Shown here: one piece after another, positions 34,568 to 43,288 of the stretch
How the letters are laid out: the number at the start of each line of letters is the position of its first letter
Position numbering within the stretch: position 1 is the stretch's first letter
NCBI RefSeq assembly: GCF_000472385.1
Contig: NZ_AWZU01000014.1
Location: forward strand, 96,282-160,281
DNA from: Bradyrhizobium sp. ARR65
GTDB taxonomy: Bacteria > Pseudomonadota > Alphaproteobacteria > Rhizobiales > Xanthobacteraceae
Direction of reading: 5' to 3'
Length of the DNA: 64,000 bases
The notes under the pieces: generated by a model
Database searches by the model: none
Seen by the model: the letters and a program-made list of their open reading frames with translations, nothing else
What the model was told of the DNA's origin: nothing
Translations under genes and position numbers: made by a program

Positions 34568-36478
34568 TTAAGATACGAGCTGCCGATAAATCGCCGGCAG
34601 GGCGGCCGGCAGGCGCCGAATGTTGCCGACAATGGCGTAACCGCCGCGCCCGAACAGGCTCGGGAAATAGGATTGGGCGGCCGCATCGACGGTGACGCCG
34701 AACACGGCGATGCCGAGCCGACGCGCCTCCTGAACAGCCTTGCGCGTATCCTCGACTGCAAACCGTCCCTCGTAATGATCGACGTCATTCGGCTTGCCGT
34801 CGGTCAGGACGAGGAGGAGTTTCTTGCGCTGTGGCTGGCGGGCGAGTTCTGCTGCAGCGTGGCGCGCCGCCGCGCCGATGCGAGTGTAATAGCCGGGCCT
34901 GAGCGCGGCGATGCGGCGCTCCACCGCCGCGCTCATCGGTCCGCCGAATGCCTTGACGGTCTGGAGGCGCACCCAGGAGTGGCGCCGCGAGGTGAAAGTC
35001 AGGATGCTGTGATGATCCCCGCAGGCCGACAAGCCATGGGCGAGAACCAGCAAGGCCTCCTTCTCCACGTCGAGAACGCGGTGGCCGTCGGCCCAGGCGT
35101 CGGTCGAGAGCGAAACATCGACCAGCAGCGTGACGGCAAGGTCGTGCCCCACTGGCCGCATCGCCACGTGGACCCGATCGAGCGCGCCGCTGCCGGCGCG
35201 AAGATCGCAGCGGGCGCGGACCAGCGCGTCGATGTCGAGTTCATGCCCGTCTGCCTGGCCGCGCATGAGTTCTTGGCGTGGCCGCAGCGCCTCGAACCGG
35301 CGCCGCACCTGTCGGATGTGGCGGCGCAGGGTCTCATCCGGCGCCCAGATTTCGCCGGTCTCCGGCGCCTCGCCCGCCACCACGCGGCAATGATCCGGAA
35401 GGTAGGTGCCGCTGCGATAATCCCATTCCGGATAAAGCTGACCGGTATCGAGCCGCGCCGCATCGATCGCCTCAGGCGGCAGGTCGAGATCGAACTTCAG
35501 CTTCGTCGCCGGCTTGCCGCTGCGACGCCCGATCGCAAGCTCCTCAAGATCGTCCGCAGCCTTCCGAGCGTCCTCGTCCTCGCCATCATCGGCGGGACGA
35601 TCGACGTTCACCATCTCGGCCATGGCGAGGATTTTCTCGAAACGGTTGAGCACGAAGGGATCACGTCGGCTGCCATCCTCGCGCTCGCGAACGGCGAAAC
35701 GCTTGCGGCTGTCTGGCGAGGCTGCTTGCGGATTCTGTGCGCGCTCGTCCTCCTCCGCGCGCGCGGGATCCAACTCGCGCGTCCAGCAATCGCCCCACAG
35801 CGGACACGGCAGAATCCGGCGGTAGCCGGCCGGCGCCCTCGCCGGCAGCGCGCTCGTGCCAGTCATAGCTGGCCAGAGCGTCCCGTCTGCTGGCTGACCG
35901 GCATGGAGCAGCGCGAGCACGATGCGCTCCATCTCCTGCTCGGTTCGCGGCAATGGCCTGAGCGGTCGAGCAGCCGCAACGGCGGCGGCGAGCCGGGCAT
36001 AGATGCCGGCAAGTCCTGGGAAGCGCGTCAAGACCGCCGCAACCGTGCCGCAGGCGCGGCGCAACGTCAAAAGGTCGCGCCGGAGCGGGTCGGACTCCGC
36101 GATCATCTCAACCGGCGCGGTCGCGAACCAGGCGGCGAGCCACCGATAAAGGGAGGCATTGAGATCCCGGTCCGAAAAGACGGCGATCCGGTCGGGAAGG
36201 AACACCGTCGCGCTGTCGCGCCCCGGATGATCGAGGCGCTCGTCGCCGAGCCCGATCCGCTGCCGCCAGCCGAGCCGATGGCCGGATTTGCGAGCATTCG
36301 AACTGGCGATCTGGACGCCAGCCTCGCCGCCGAGGGCGCGGAACATCACCGCGAGTTGCCCTTGCACTTCGGCAAGCGATACCGCGTGCTCGGCGTGAAC
36401 AGGATAGCTCGCGGTCGCGCCGACAAGACGATGCCAGGCACGTCCGACGGTCTCCTCGAGTTCGAGGAAATCGAGCAT
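34568..36478 (-). CDS. norD: NorD, nitric oxide reductase activation protein
   Basis: A 636-residue protein with a C-terminal von Willebrand A domain. ATG 36478 (MLDFLELEETVGRAWHRLVG) lies 10 bases after norQ with GAGGTG upstream. The MIDAS metal site is seen as DVSLS (VTLLVDVSLSTDAW), Thr in YYTRIGAAARH, and Asp in VLTDGKPNDVDHY. A charged linker of about residues 250-330 (EDEDARKAADDLEELAIGRR) precedes it. NorD works with NorQ to insert or activate the iron of cNOR. It is the last gene of the norEFCBQD series. Confidence 0.95.
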   Translation of the reverse strand: MLDFLELEETVGRAWHRLVGATASYPVHAEHAVSLAEVQGQLAVMFRALGGEAGVQIASSNARKSGHRLGWRQRIGLGDERLDHPGRDSATVFLPDRIAVFSDRDLNASLYRWLAAWFATAPVEMIAESDPLRRDLLTLRRACGTVAAVLTRFPGLAGIYARLAAAVAAARPLRPLPRTEQEMERIVLALLHAGQPADGTLWPAMTGTSALPARAPAGYRRILPCPLWGDCWTRELDPARAEEDERAQNPQAASPDSRKRFAVREREDGSRRDPFVLNRFEKILAMAEMVNVDRPADDGEDEDARKAADDLEELAIGRRSGKPATKLKFDLDLPPEAIDAARLDTGQLYPEWDYRSGTYLPDHCRVVAGEAPETGEIWAPDETLRRHIRQVRRRFEALRPRQELMRGQADGHELDIDALVRARCDLRAGSGALDRVHVAMRPVGHDLAVTLLVDVSLSTDAWADGHRVLDVEKEALLVLAHGLSACGDHHSILTFTSRRHSWVRLQTVKAFGGPMSAAVERRIAALRPGYYTRIGAAARHAAAELARQPQRKKLLLVLTDGKPNDVDHYEGRFAVEDTRKAVQEARRLGIAVFGVTVDAAAQSYFPSLFGRGGYAIVGNIRRLPAALPAIYRQLVS

Positions 36479-36488
36479 GCGGCCCACC

Positions 36489-37301
36489 TCACCCGATGAT
36501 GGCCCGCGCGACCTCGACCAGCGCGCCCTTGACGTCGACATCGTCGGTGAGCGGCTCGATCATTCCGGCGAGGACGGCATCCGCCACTGTGGCTCCGGCA
36601 GCGACCAGGGTCGCGCAGTACACGAGGAGACGCGTCGAGACCCCCTCCTCCAGATCGTGTCCCTTGAGCGCGCGCAAGCGGCCGGCGAGCTGCACCAGTG
36701 GCCTGACGCGGTCAGGCGCGAGCCCGCTTTCCGCGGCGACCACGGCGATCTCCTGCTCCGGCGGCAGAAAGCCGAACTCGATGGCGACGAAGCGTTGCCG
36801 CGTCGACGGCTTCAGGGCCTTCAGCAGGTTCTGGTAACCGGGATTGTAGGATACCACCAGCATGAAGCTCGGCGGCGCAGTGAGCTCTTCACCGGTGCGC
36901 TCCAGCGGCAGAATCCGGCGATCATCCGTGAGTGGATGCAGCACCACCGTGACGTCCTTGCGGGCCTCCACCATCTCGTCGAGATAGCAGATGCCGCCTT
37001 CGCGCACGGCCCGGGTCAGCGGCCCGTCGGTCCAGACGGTGTCGCCGCCCTTGAGCAGATAGCGCCCGGTGAGGTCGGCCGCAGTGAGGTCGTCGTGACA
37101 GGCGACCGTGTGAAGCGGCAAGCCGAGCCGCGCCGCCATGTGGGACACGAACCGCGTCTTGCCGCACCCGGTCGGGCCCTTGAGCAGAACCGGCAAGCGG
37201 TGTCGCCAGGCCTGCTCGAACAGCAGGCATTCGCGTCCGCTCGGGATGTAGGACGGAATCTCGCGTGAAGCCGCTCCGATGGCGTGAAGCGCAGGTTTCA
37301 T
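36489..37301 (-). CDS. norQ: NorQ, MoxR-type AAA+ ATPase for nitric oxide reductase activation
   Basis: A 270-residue AAA+ chaperone. Walker A is G42-P-T-G-C-G-K-T49, Walker B is GGICYLDEMVEA, sensor 1 is MLVVSYNPGYQNLL and the arginine finger region is KPSTRQRFVAIEF. Together with NorD it is needed for mature, active NorCB. It starts 57 bases after norB on the same strand and almost touches norD. Confidence 0.96.
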   Translation of the reverse strand: MKPALHAIGAASREIPSYIPSGRECLLFEQAWRHRLPVLLKGPTGCGKTRFVSHMAARLGLPLHTVACHDDLTAADLTGRYLLKGGDTVWTDGPLTRAVREGGICYLDEMVEARKDVTVVLHPLTDDRRILPLERTGEELTAPPSFMLVVSYNPGYQNLLKALKPSTRQRFVAIEFGFLPPEQEIAVVAAESGLAPDRVRPLVQLAGRLRALKGHDLEEGVSTRLLVYCATLVAAGATVADAVLAGMIEPLTDDVDVKGALVEVARAIIG

Positions 37302-37358
37302 AGTCTCTCTCCAGTATCGCGGGGTGGCGGCCGCGATTTCCGCGGCCGCCGTTTCGAC

Positions 37359-38705
37359 TCATTCAGCGGGTTGCAGGGCCGCGGGAATGACGGACTTCTT
37401 CTCGCGTCCGGGCACCAGCACGGCCCAGATGAACATCAGCGCGGAAGCGAGCACGAACACACCCGAGCCGAGTCGGACCCAGTAGAACATGGCGAGCTGG
37501 TCCTGCACCTCCATGTAGCTCTGGCCGAGCACGCGCTGCAGATGAACCTGGATCACGCCCGCAAAGGTCAGCGCGAAGGTCATCACCGTCATGGCGGTGC
37601 ACATGATCCAGAAACTCGCCATGCTGAGCCACTGGTTATAGGGCGCGCGCTCGCGCAGTTGCGGGATCGCGTAGGCCATCACGGAGAGATTGAGCATCAC
37701 ATAGGCGCCGAAGAAAGCGAGGTGCCCGTGCGCCGCCGTCACCTGAGTGCCGTGCGTATAATAGTTCACCGACGACAAGGTGTGCAGGAAGCCCCACACG
37801 CCGGCGCCAAGGAAGGCCATCACCGAGCAGCCGACCGACCACAACAGCGCGGCCCGGTTCGGATGCTTGCGCCCGGTCTTCCAGGTCATCTGCACGGTGA
37901 AGATCACCATGGTGAAGAACGGCGCGACCTCGAGGGTCGAGAACAGAGAGCCGATCCACTGCCAATAGCCCGGCGCACCGATCCAGTAGAAGTGATGGCC
38001 CGTGCCCAGGATGCCCGAGAACAGCGCAAGTCCGATGATGACGTAGAGCCACTTCTCGACGACTTCGCGATCGATGCCGTTGAGCTTGATCATGAGGAAG
38101 GCCAGCACGGAGGCCATGATCAGCTCCCAGACGCCCTCGACCCAGAGGTGCACGATGTACCACCAGTACATCTTGTCGACCGCGAGGTTGGCGGGATTGT
38201 AGAACGCGAACAGGAAGAAGATCGCGACGCCCCACAGGCCGAACAGCAGGATGTTCGTGACCGTGGTCTTGCGGCCCTTCAGAGCGGTCATGGTCACATT
38301 GAACAGGAAGATCAGGCAGACGACCACGATGCCGACCTTGATCAAGAACGGCTGCTCGAGGAATTCACGCCCTTCGTGATAGTGAAAGAGATAGCCCACC
38401 ACGGCGACGCCCGCCGCAGCAAAAAACATCCAGAACTGGAGCTTCGCGAGCAAGGGGCTGAATAGCTCCGTCTCTGTCTCCTCCGGCAGAAGAAAATAGG
38501 TCGCCCCCATGAAGCCCATCAGCGACCATACGATCAACGCGTTGGTATGAATCATCCTGACAATGTTGAACGGCAGGACGACCGATAGAGTGTTGGGCAG
38601 AACGTAGATGGTTCCAGCCAGAACACCGAACATGACCTGGGCGAGGAAGAGTGTCAGCGCGCCGTAGAAATACAGCATCGCGACTTTCTGGGTGTGATAT
38701 CTCAT
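37359..38705 (-). CDS. norB: NorB, nitric oxide reductase cytochrome b subunit
   Basis: A 448-residue, 12-helix catalytic subunit of cNOR that reduces 2 NO to N2O. Haem and FeB ligand histidines are visible: MIHTNALIVWSLMGF, GTGHHFYWIGAPGYWQWIG (His pair) and TAAHGHLAFFGAYVMLNLSV. The conserved glutamates around VEGVWELIMA, involved in FeB binding, are present. The length matches the short cytochrome-c-dependent form (cNOR), not the quinol-oxidising qNOR. It lies 41 bases after norC. Confidence 0.97.
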   Translation of the reverse strand: MRYHTQKVAMLYFYGALTLFLAQVMFGVLAGTIYVLPNTLSVVLPFNIVRMIHTNALIVWSLMGFMGATYFLLPEETETELFSPLLAKLQFWMFFAAAGVAVVGYLFHYHEGREFLEQPFLIKVGIVVVCLIFLFNVTMTALKGRKTTVTNILLFGLWGVAIFFLFAFYNPANLAVDKMYWWYIVHLWVEGVWELIMASVLAFLMIKLNGIDREVVEKWLYVIIGLALFSGILGTGHHFYWIGAPGYWQWIGSLFSTLEVAPFFTMVIFTVQMTWKTGRKHPNRAALLWSVGCSVMAFLGAGVWGFLHTLSSVNYYTHGTQVTAAHGHLAFFGAYVMLNLSVMAYAIPQLRERAPYNQWLSMASFWIMCTAMTVMTFALTFAGVIQVHLQRVLGQSYMEVQDQLAMFYWVRLGSGVFVLASALMFIWAVLVPGREKKSVIPAALQPAE

Positions 38706-38746
38706 CGTCGGCTCTCTGTGTTAACGGGATTATCGGGTCGCGGTGC

Positions 38747-39199
38747 TCAGCCGGCCTTGTTGGGCGGCCAGTCCTGTCGCTTGATGCGGCTGGTCCATTC
38801 CAGGAAGTCCGCAAGATCGTTGAGCTCCTGGTCGGTGAGGTTGAATTGCGGCATCTGCCGCCGACCCGGGACGCCCGATGGCTGCGATTTCATCCACGCC
38901 TTCAGCATCTCGCGCGCGGCAGCCGGATCCTCCTTGCCGCCCCAGCGGTCCCACACATTGCCGAGCTCCGGCGCGAAATAGGCACCTTCGCCGAGCAGCG
39001 TATGGCAGTTGATGCAGGAATTCCTTTCCCAGACGTGCTTGCCTCGCGCGACAGAGTCGGTGAGCGTGCGCGCGTCAGTGGATGTCGTCACCATGTAATA
39101 GTGGCTGTGCGCCGTCAGACCTAAAAATATGGCGAAGAAGAAGGCCGACCCGCCGTAGAAGACGTTCCGAGCGGCCGACTTGGTGAGGCGTTCAGCCAT
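38747..39199 (-). CDS. norC: NorC, nitric oxide reductase cytochrome c subunit
   Basis: A 150-residue membrane-anchored cytochrome c. An uncleaved N-terminal helix (YGGSAFFFAIFLGLTAHSHY) anchors it, and the haem-binding C62-xx-C65-H66 is in NSCINCHTLLGEG. The axial methionine is probably in RRQMPQFNLT. AGGACAGGTA lies before the ATG. It passes electrons to NorB. An FNR/FixK-type box lies about 75 bases upstream. Confidence 0.97.
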   Translation of the reverse strand: MAERLTKSAARNVFYGGSAFFFAIFLGLTAHSHYYMVTTSTDARTLTDSVARGKHVWERNSCINCHTLLGEGAYFAPELGNVWDRWGGKEDPAAAREMLKAWMKSQPSGVPGRRQMPQFNLTDQELNDLADFLEWTSRIKRQDWPPNKAG

Positions 39200-39273
39200 T
39201 ACCTGTCCTTTCGCATGTGTTGGAGTCGGGTGAAGGGGTCAGGCCAATCTAGACATCGGCGCCGATGCGCTCT

Positions 39274-39287
39274 TTGTGCGGGAGCAA
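39274..39287. promoter_or_regulatory. Candidate FixK2/NnrR (FNR-type) box upstream of norC
   Basis: TTGT-GCGGGA-GCAA, 14 bases, with the TTG-N8-CAA core of FNR-family boxes and one mismatch from the FixK2 consensus TTG(A/C)-N6-(T/G)CAA. If centred at -41.5 the transcript would start about 40 bases before norC, consistent with an internal norCBQD promoter. Confidence 0.5.
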
Positions 39288-39312
39288 CGATCGCGGCGGT
39301 CGGTCGCATTGA

Positions 39313-39582
39313 TCACACGAGCAAGCCCACTGTTGAGGCTGCCAAGGCAAATGCCGCGACGGAGAACACCCACGCACTGACCAGACCGCGCCAGAGCGCG
39401 GGCGCGGCACGCAGATCGAGATAGTCGAGCAGGATCTTGCGACCCTTAAGGGCAGCGAGCGAAAGCAGGACGGCCTTGCCGAGCAGTCCGCCCGGCAACA
39501 TGCGCGCTACACCAACGGTCGTGATCGCAAGGCCAATCAAGACAGCCAGGGTCGCCTCGAGATGATGTGGAGGTCGAATCAT
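39313..39582 (-). CDS. norF: NorF-like small membrane protein (cytochrome c oxidase subunit IV-like)
   Basis: An 89-residue protein with ATG 39582, two bases after the norE stop and with GAGGTG upstream. Three hydrophobic helices (ATLAVLIGLAITTVGVARML; LLGKAVLLSLAALKG; WVFSVAAFALAASTVGLLV) with the LKGRKILLDYLDLRAAPALW loop are characteristic of NorF/CoxIV-like proteins in nor clusters. NorEF increase NOR activity in Paracoccus and Rhodobacter relatives but are not essential. The frame is open further upstream, but that part is a shadow of norE. Confidence 0.85.
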   Translation of the reverse strand: MIRPPHHLEATLAVLIGLAITTVGVARMLPGGLLGKAVLLSLAALKGRKILLDYLDLRAAPALWRGLVSAWVFSVAAFALAASTVGLLV

Positions 39583-39584
39583 GG

Positions 39585-40160
39585 TCACCTCACGAGGTAA
39601 ACGATTGGAAACATCACGACCCAGACAAGATCGACCATGTGCCAGAACGCCGTTCCGGTCTCCACGCTGGTGACCTGCGCGCGGCGGCAGACCACGGCCA
39701 GGATCACGATGCCAAGCCAGACATGAAGGAGATGAAAGCCGGTCAGAAGGAAGTAGAGCGTAAAGAACGGACTGGCTTCCAGGCCGACACCGCTTGCGAT
39801 TTCCTTCGCATACTCGACCAGCTTGATGGCCACGAAGCTGGCTCCGAGGCCCATTGCCGCCAGGAGCCAATAACGCGAAGGTCGTCCTTCGCCGGCGCGC
39901 GCCGCCGCGGTCCCGCGCGCGGCGGCCCAGCCGCTCGTCACCAGCACGACCGTGTTCAATCCGGCGAGTCGGGGGTCGAGCGCCGCCTGCCCGGCAGCAA
40001 ACACGGCAGGCTTGATCGCGTGGGCAACGGCAAAGGCGCCGAGGAATAGGCCGAAGGCAGCGAACTCGCTGAAGATCAGCACCCATATCATGGGATCGCC
40101 GGGAAGGCCCTCAAGCACACCCCAACCGCTCTCCTCCTGTTCGCAGTCCACCGTCGACAT
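39585..40160 (-). CDS. norE: NorE, cytochrome c oxidase subunit III-like protein
   Basis: A 191-residue membrane protein with five helices, matching the CoxIII fold: GDPMIWVLIFSEFAAFGLFL at the start, ASFVAIKLVEYAKEIASG in the middle, FFTLYFLLTGFHLLHVWLGI and HMVDLVWVVMFPIVYLVR at the end. It is the first gene of the minus-strand nor series (E-F-C-B-Q-D). AGGGCACATG lies at the start. It is thought to help assemble or stabilise NOR. Confidence 0.92.
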   Translation of the reverse strand: MSTVDCEQEESGWGVLEGLPGDPMIWVLIFSEFAAFGLFLGAFAVAHAIKPAVFAAGQAALDPRLAGLNTVVLVTSGWAAARGTAAARAGEGRPSRYWLLAAMGLGASFVAIKLVEYAKEIASGVGLEASPFFTLYFLLTGFHLLHVWLGIVILAVVCRRAQVTSVETGTAFWHMVDLVWVVMFPIVYLVR

Positions 40161-40265
40161 GTGCCCTCCGGATCGCCAGTGCCTGTTGGCACGCTTATCC
40201 GGCTTGCAAATGCCAGTCTTTGTCGCCGCACAAACAGCCAGACAGGGTGCCGATCGCGAGCCTGC

Positions 40266-40279
40266 TTGCGCCGTCGCAA
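40266..40279. promoter_or_regulatory. FixK2-type (FNR-family) box upstream of norE
   Basis: TTGC-GCCGTC-GCAA matches the FixK2 consensus TTG(A/C)-N6-(T/G)CAA exactly and is a perfect TTGCG/CGCAA dyad. It lies about 110 bases before the norE start, allowing class II activation of norEF under low oxygen. It might also act on the divergent small gene at 40348. Confidence 0.6.
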
Positions 40280-40347
40280 CGTCCCCCGGCGGTGAATCGA
40301 GCTAGACGGGCTCACGCGTGGGTTCCACGATTCAGCAAGCGGACATC

Positions 40348-40503
40348 ATGAGCGAAGCGCAACTCGGCCTCCTTACCGCCACCCCCATCATCATCCTGTT
40401 CGCCACTGCGCTGAGAGCGATGGGGGTCTTGTCAACGACCGCCGCCGTCTCGGCGGTGAGCCTCTCCGTCGCCATCGCGGTGGCGCTCTTCACCACGCAG
40501 TAG
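40348..40503 (+). CDS. Small membrane protein, hypothetical
   Basis: A 51-residue frame from ATG 40348 (an in-frame GTG lies 30 bases upstream). Two hydrophobic segments (LGLLTATPIIILFATALRAM and STTAAVSAVSLSVAIAVALF) end in TTQ. It is divergent from norE and within reach of the FixK-type box. The ribosome site is weak. It may be a nor-associated small membrane protein or a chance frame in a hydrophobic-biased region. Confidence 0.4.
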   Translation: MSEAQLGLLTATPIIILFATALRAMGVLSTTAAVSAVSLSVAIAVALFTTQ

Positions 40504-40544
40504 GGTCCGATCCATGCCGTGCAGGCGACTACCGACTGCCGGCA

Positions 40545-40890
40545 ATGATGGCCGAGATGGATAGCTCGCAAATCGTCGACGTGTTGGTGGTTGGCGGCGG
40601 CAGCGCCGGGCTGTCCGCGGCGATTACCGCGCGATGCAAGGGAGCTTCGGTCTGCCTGATCGAGCAAGCGCCGGCCGCGCTGCGGGGAGGCAACGCCCGT
40701 CACGCACGCAACGTCCGGCTGATGCATGACCACCCGACCCGGCATGTGCGCGGCGCTTACAGCGAAGCGGAATTCTTCTGTGAGCTTGTTCACGTCACTC
40801 GCGGGGCGCTCAATGAGCGGCTCGCTCGCCTTTTGATTCGAGGCTCTGCGAACATTCCGCAATGGCTGGCCGAACATGGCGTTCGCCTGC
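40545..40890 (+). pseudogene. TcuA-like FAD-dependent tricarballylate dehydrogenase, N-terminal stump
   Basis: About 115 residues of a flavoprotein start. The FAD loop is VDVLVVGGGSAGLSAAITAR, followed by LRGGNARHARNVRLMHDH, which is distinctive for TcuA/FAD-dependent fumarate-reductase-like enzymes, and ARLLIRGSANIPQWLAEHGV. After that the sequence passes out of frame into a Crp/Fnr C-terminal region. The rest of a normal 460-residue enzyme is lacking. It is a deletion product, not a functional gene. Confidence 0.7.
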
Positions 40891-41224
40891 TTCGCGCGGA
40901 TCGTCGCGCGGGAACTTGCGCTCGCCTATCGATCCTCGGTCAAGAAGCTGAAGGGCTATATGGCGCGCTCGACCGTGGAACGCCTCGCCAATTGGATCCT
41001 GACGGAAGCACAGATCAGCTCATCTCATGCACATGTTGTGCTCGCCTTCGATCGCGGCACGCTGGCTTCGCATATCGGCACAACCCGGGAGAACCTCTCC
41101 CACCCTGGCCCAATTGACCGATCATGGCGTGCGCGTCCGCGGCCGCGAGATCGTGATCGACGATAGAGAGTCGTTGGAAGCATTTGCACGCCCGCAGCAG
41201 CTGATCGACGATCCAAGATCCTGA
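40885..41224 (+). pseudogene. Crp/Fnr-family regulator, C-terminal helix-turn-helix remnant with frameshift
   Basis: From about 40890 one frame reads ELALAYRSSVKKLKGYMARS, TVERLANWIL and FDRGTLASHIGTTRENLS, the dimer helix and winged helix of Crp/Fnr proteins. It then shifts frame to TLAQLTDHGVRVRGREIVID and DRESLEAF with a stop at 41222-41224. The cyclic-nucleotide-like sensor domain is missing, replaced by the TcuA stump. Since nnrR-type regulators often sit next to nor genes, this may be the wreck of such a regulator; that is an inference. Confidence 0.65.
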
Positions 41225-41284
41225 ACGGGCGCAGAACGCGACTGGCGGAGATACCCGCCGTTGGTCTGGTTCAACAAGTAATCG

Positions 41285-41499
41285 GCGACGCGCCATGAAT
41301 CGCCGCGCTTACGCCTGCGCGACCGGTAACAACGTCGGCGCCGACTGCCTTTCCGGAGATCCGATTGTTTCCTGGAATTGCCCCATGTCGCATCATCAGC
41401 CAATAACCCGCGGATCGCGGGCCAATCCCTGGACAGAGGCGCGGCGTGGAAGCTCTTTGCCATCTCGACCTTGTCATGATCTGTCAAGACGTTCTCCAA
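41285..41499 (-). pseudogene. SnoaL/NTF2-like protein, truncated and frameshifted
   Basis: The start HDKVEMAKSFHAAPLSRDWP and AIRGLLADDATW matches the first helices of NTF2-like (SnoaL) proteins. One extra C in the run at 41381-41384 shifts the frame; repaired, it continues AIPGNNRISGKAVGADVV. After that the family sequence is lost and the frame ends. About half of the normal 130 residues remain. The residue context resembles small ketosteroid-isomerase-like proteins of Bradyrhizobium. Confidence 0.6.
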
Positions 41500-41581
41500 T
41501 CTGCTCCGGGAGCAGATGATCTATCGCGAGTGGTGGCGATGTTCTGCTTCGGTGCTTGTCATCGCCAATAGCCGCGCTTCC

Positions 41582-43288
41582 CTAATGGAACGCGTCGGAG
41601 TCCACCATTTCAAAGAGCTTGTGATTGTCGCGATAGTCGACATGGACACCGATGATCACAGGGCCCTGGATATCAAATGCCTTCTTCATTGTTGGGACGA
41701 TGTCCTCGGGGCTCTGGATCACAAGGCCTTTCGCGCCGAACGCCTCGGCATATTTCACGTAGTCGATCGGGCCGAAGTCGATGCCGGAGGTACGACCGTA
41801 TTTCAGGCTTTCCTGGACGGCCACCATGTCATACCTGCCGTCGATCCAAACCATATGCACCAGGTTGGCCTTGAGCCGCACGGCTGTCTCGAGCTCCATG
41901 GCAGAGAAAAGGAAGCCCCCGTCGCCGGAAATAGAGAGGATCTTCTCCGCGGGCCGGACGACCGAAGCCGCTATCCCCCACGGAAGCGCGACACCCAATG
42001 TTTGTTGTCCATTGGTGATGAGAACCTGGCGGGGTCTGAAACTGTAGAGGTGGCGGGCGATCCAAAGATGGAAAGAACCCATGTCCAAACAAAGCGTGGT
42101 GTCGCTGCCGACAAACTGCTGCAATTCGTGGACCAAGCGCATGGGATGGATCGGCGTGCCGCCGCGCAAGGCGGCCTCCTTGCTCAGAAGCTGCCTTTCG
42201 GCGCTGATCATGTCCAGGATGTCCGAAGAGAGCGCCGATTTTCCCGCGCGCCTGATCAAAGGGGTCAAGGCCTCCAGAGTTTGGGCGATGTCGCCGGTCA
42301 GTTCGACGCTAGGGACGTAGCAGTTGTCGATAACCGAGGGCAGCACGTCGACGTGAATGATCTGGCGTTTGCGCTTGCCATTCCACAACGGTGGCCAATA
42401 TTCGACGGGATCGTACCCCACGGTGATCACAAGGTCGGCAGATTCCAGGAGCCGGTCGGCGGGCTGGTTGGCGATCTGACCGACGCGACCGCCGAAACTG
42501 TCGAACAGCATGGCTCCCACGGCGCCTGCGGCCTGAAACGTGCCGACGACCGGCAGATTGCTCTTGCCGAGAAATGCCTGCAGCGCACGGGCATTGGACT
42601 GTTTGCTTGCCAGCATGCCGAGCAGCACCACTGGATTGGATGCCGCATTGATCTGACGCGCAGCTTCTTCGGTCGCGGCGCGATCGGCCGGACCAGGACC
42701 AAAGAAGGCTGGCGCTGACAGCGCCGCATGCGCGCAGGTGGCCGTCATCACATCCACCGGCAGATTGACATAAGATGCGCCGGGCCGCCCGGATTCGGCG
42801 GCCCGAAAAGCGTTGACCAGTACCTCAGCGAGTTGGTCCGGAGCGCCGACGGTCGCGCTGAACTTTGTCACCGGCCTTAGGGTCGAAACAGCATCCATCG
42901 TCTGATGCACCTGCTTCAAAGCCTCGGCCGTTGGTACGGCGCCGCCAAGTGCCACGATCGGATCACCCTCCGAGTTCGCGGTAGCAAGGCCGGTCGTGAG
43001 ATTGGAGACACCGGGTCCCGAGGTTGCGATCGCGACGCCAGCCTTGCCCGTCATGCGTCCGATGGCGCCTGCAATGAAGGCCGCGTTCTGCTCGTGCCGG
43101 CAAACGACAGTCTTGATCCTCGAATCGAGAAGGGCATTGAACACGGTGTCGATCTTGGCGCCGGGAATCCCGAAGACATGCGTCACGCCTTGTGCTTCGA
43201 GCGTGCGAACGACCAACTCCGCGCCAGTTTGGGTCGCTTTGCTGAGATCCGTCTGTCTAGGTAATGTCTCAGTGAGCCTGTTCGGCAT
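41582..43288 (-). CDS. alsS: Acetolactate synthase, catabolic type (AlsS)
   Basis: A thiamine-diphosphate enzyme of 568 residues converting two pyruvate to acetolactate and CO2. The catalytic glutamate is E66 in VVCRHEQNAAFIAGA; SGPGVSNLTTGLATANSEGD follows, and the ThDP motif is SGDGGFLFSAMELETAVRL. The absence of a regulatory small subunit gene and the pairing with alsD indicate the FAD-independent catabolic form. It starts inside the last codons of alsD (20-base overlap) with GGAGG upstream. The pathway ends in acetoin, which reduces acid formation from excess pyruvate. Confidence 0.93.
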   Translation of the reverse strand: MPNRLTETLPRQTDLSKATQTGAELVVRTLEAQGVTHVFGIPGAKIDTVFNALLDSRIKTVVCRHEQNAAFIAGAIGRMTGKAGVAIATSGPGVSNLTTGLATANSEGDPIVALGGAVPTAEALKQVHQTMDAVSTLRPVTKFSATVGAPDQLAEVLVNAFRAAESGRPGASYVNLPVDVMTATCAHAALSAPAFFGPGPADRAATEEAARQINAASNPVVLLGMLASKQSNARALQAFLGKSNLPVVGTFQAAGAVGAMLFDSFGGRVGQIANQPADRLLESADLVITVGYDPVEYWPPLWNGKRKRQIIHVDVLPSVIDNCYVPSVELTGDIAQTLEALTPLIRRAGKSALSSDILDMISAERQLLSKEAALRGGTPIHPMRLVHELQQFVGSDTTLCLDMGSFHLWIARHLYSFRPRQVLITNGQQTLGVALPWGIAASVVRPAEKILSISGDGGFLFSAMELETAVRLKANLVHMVWIDGRYDMVAVQESLKYGRTSGIDFGPIDYVKYAEAFGAKGLVIQSPEDIVPTMKKAFDIQGPVIIGVHVDYRDNHKLFEMVDSDAFH

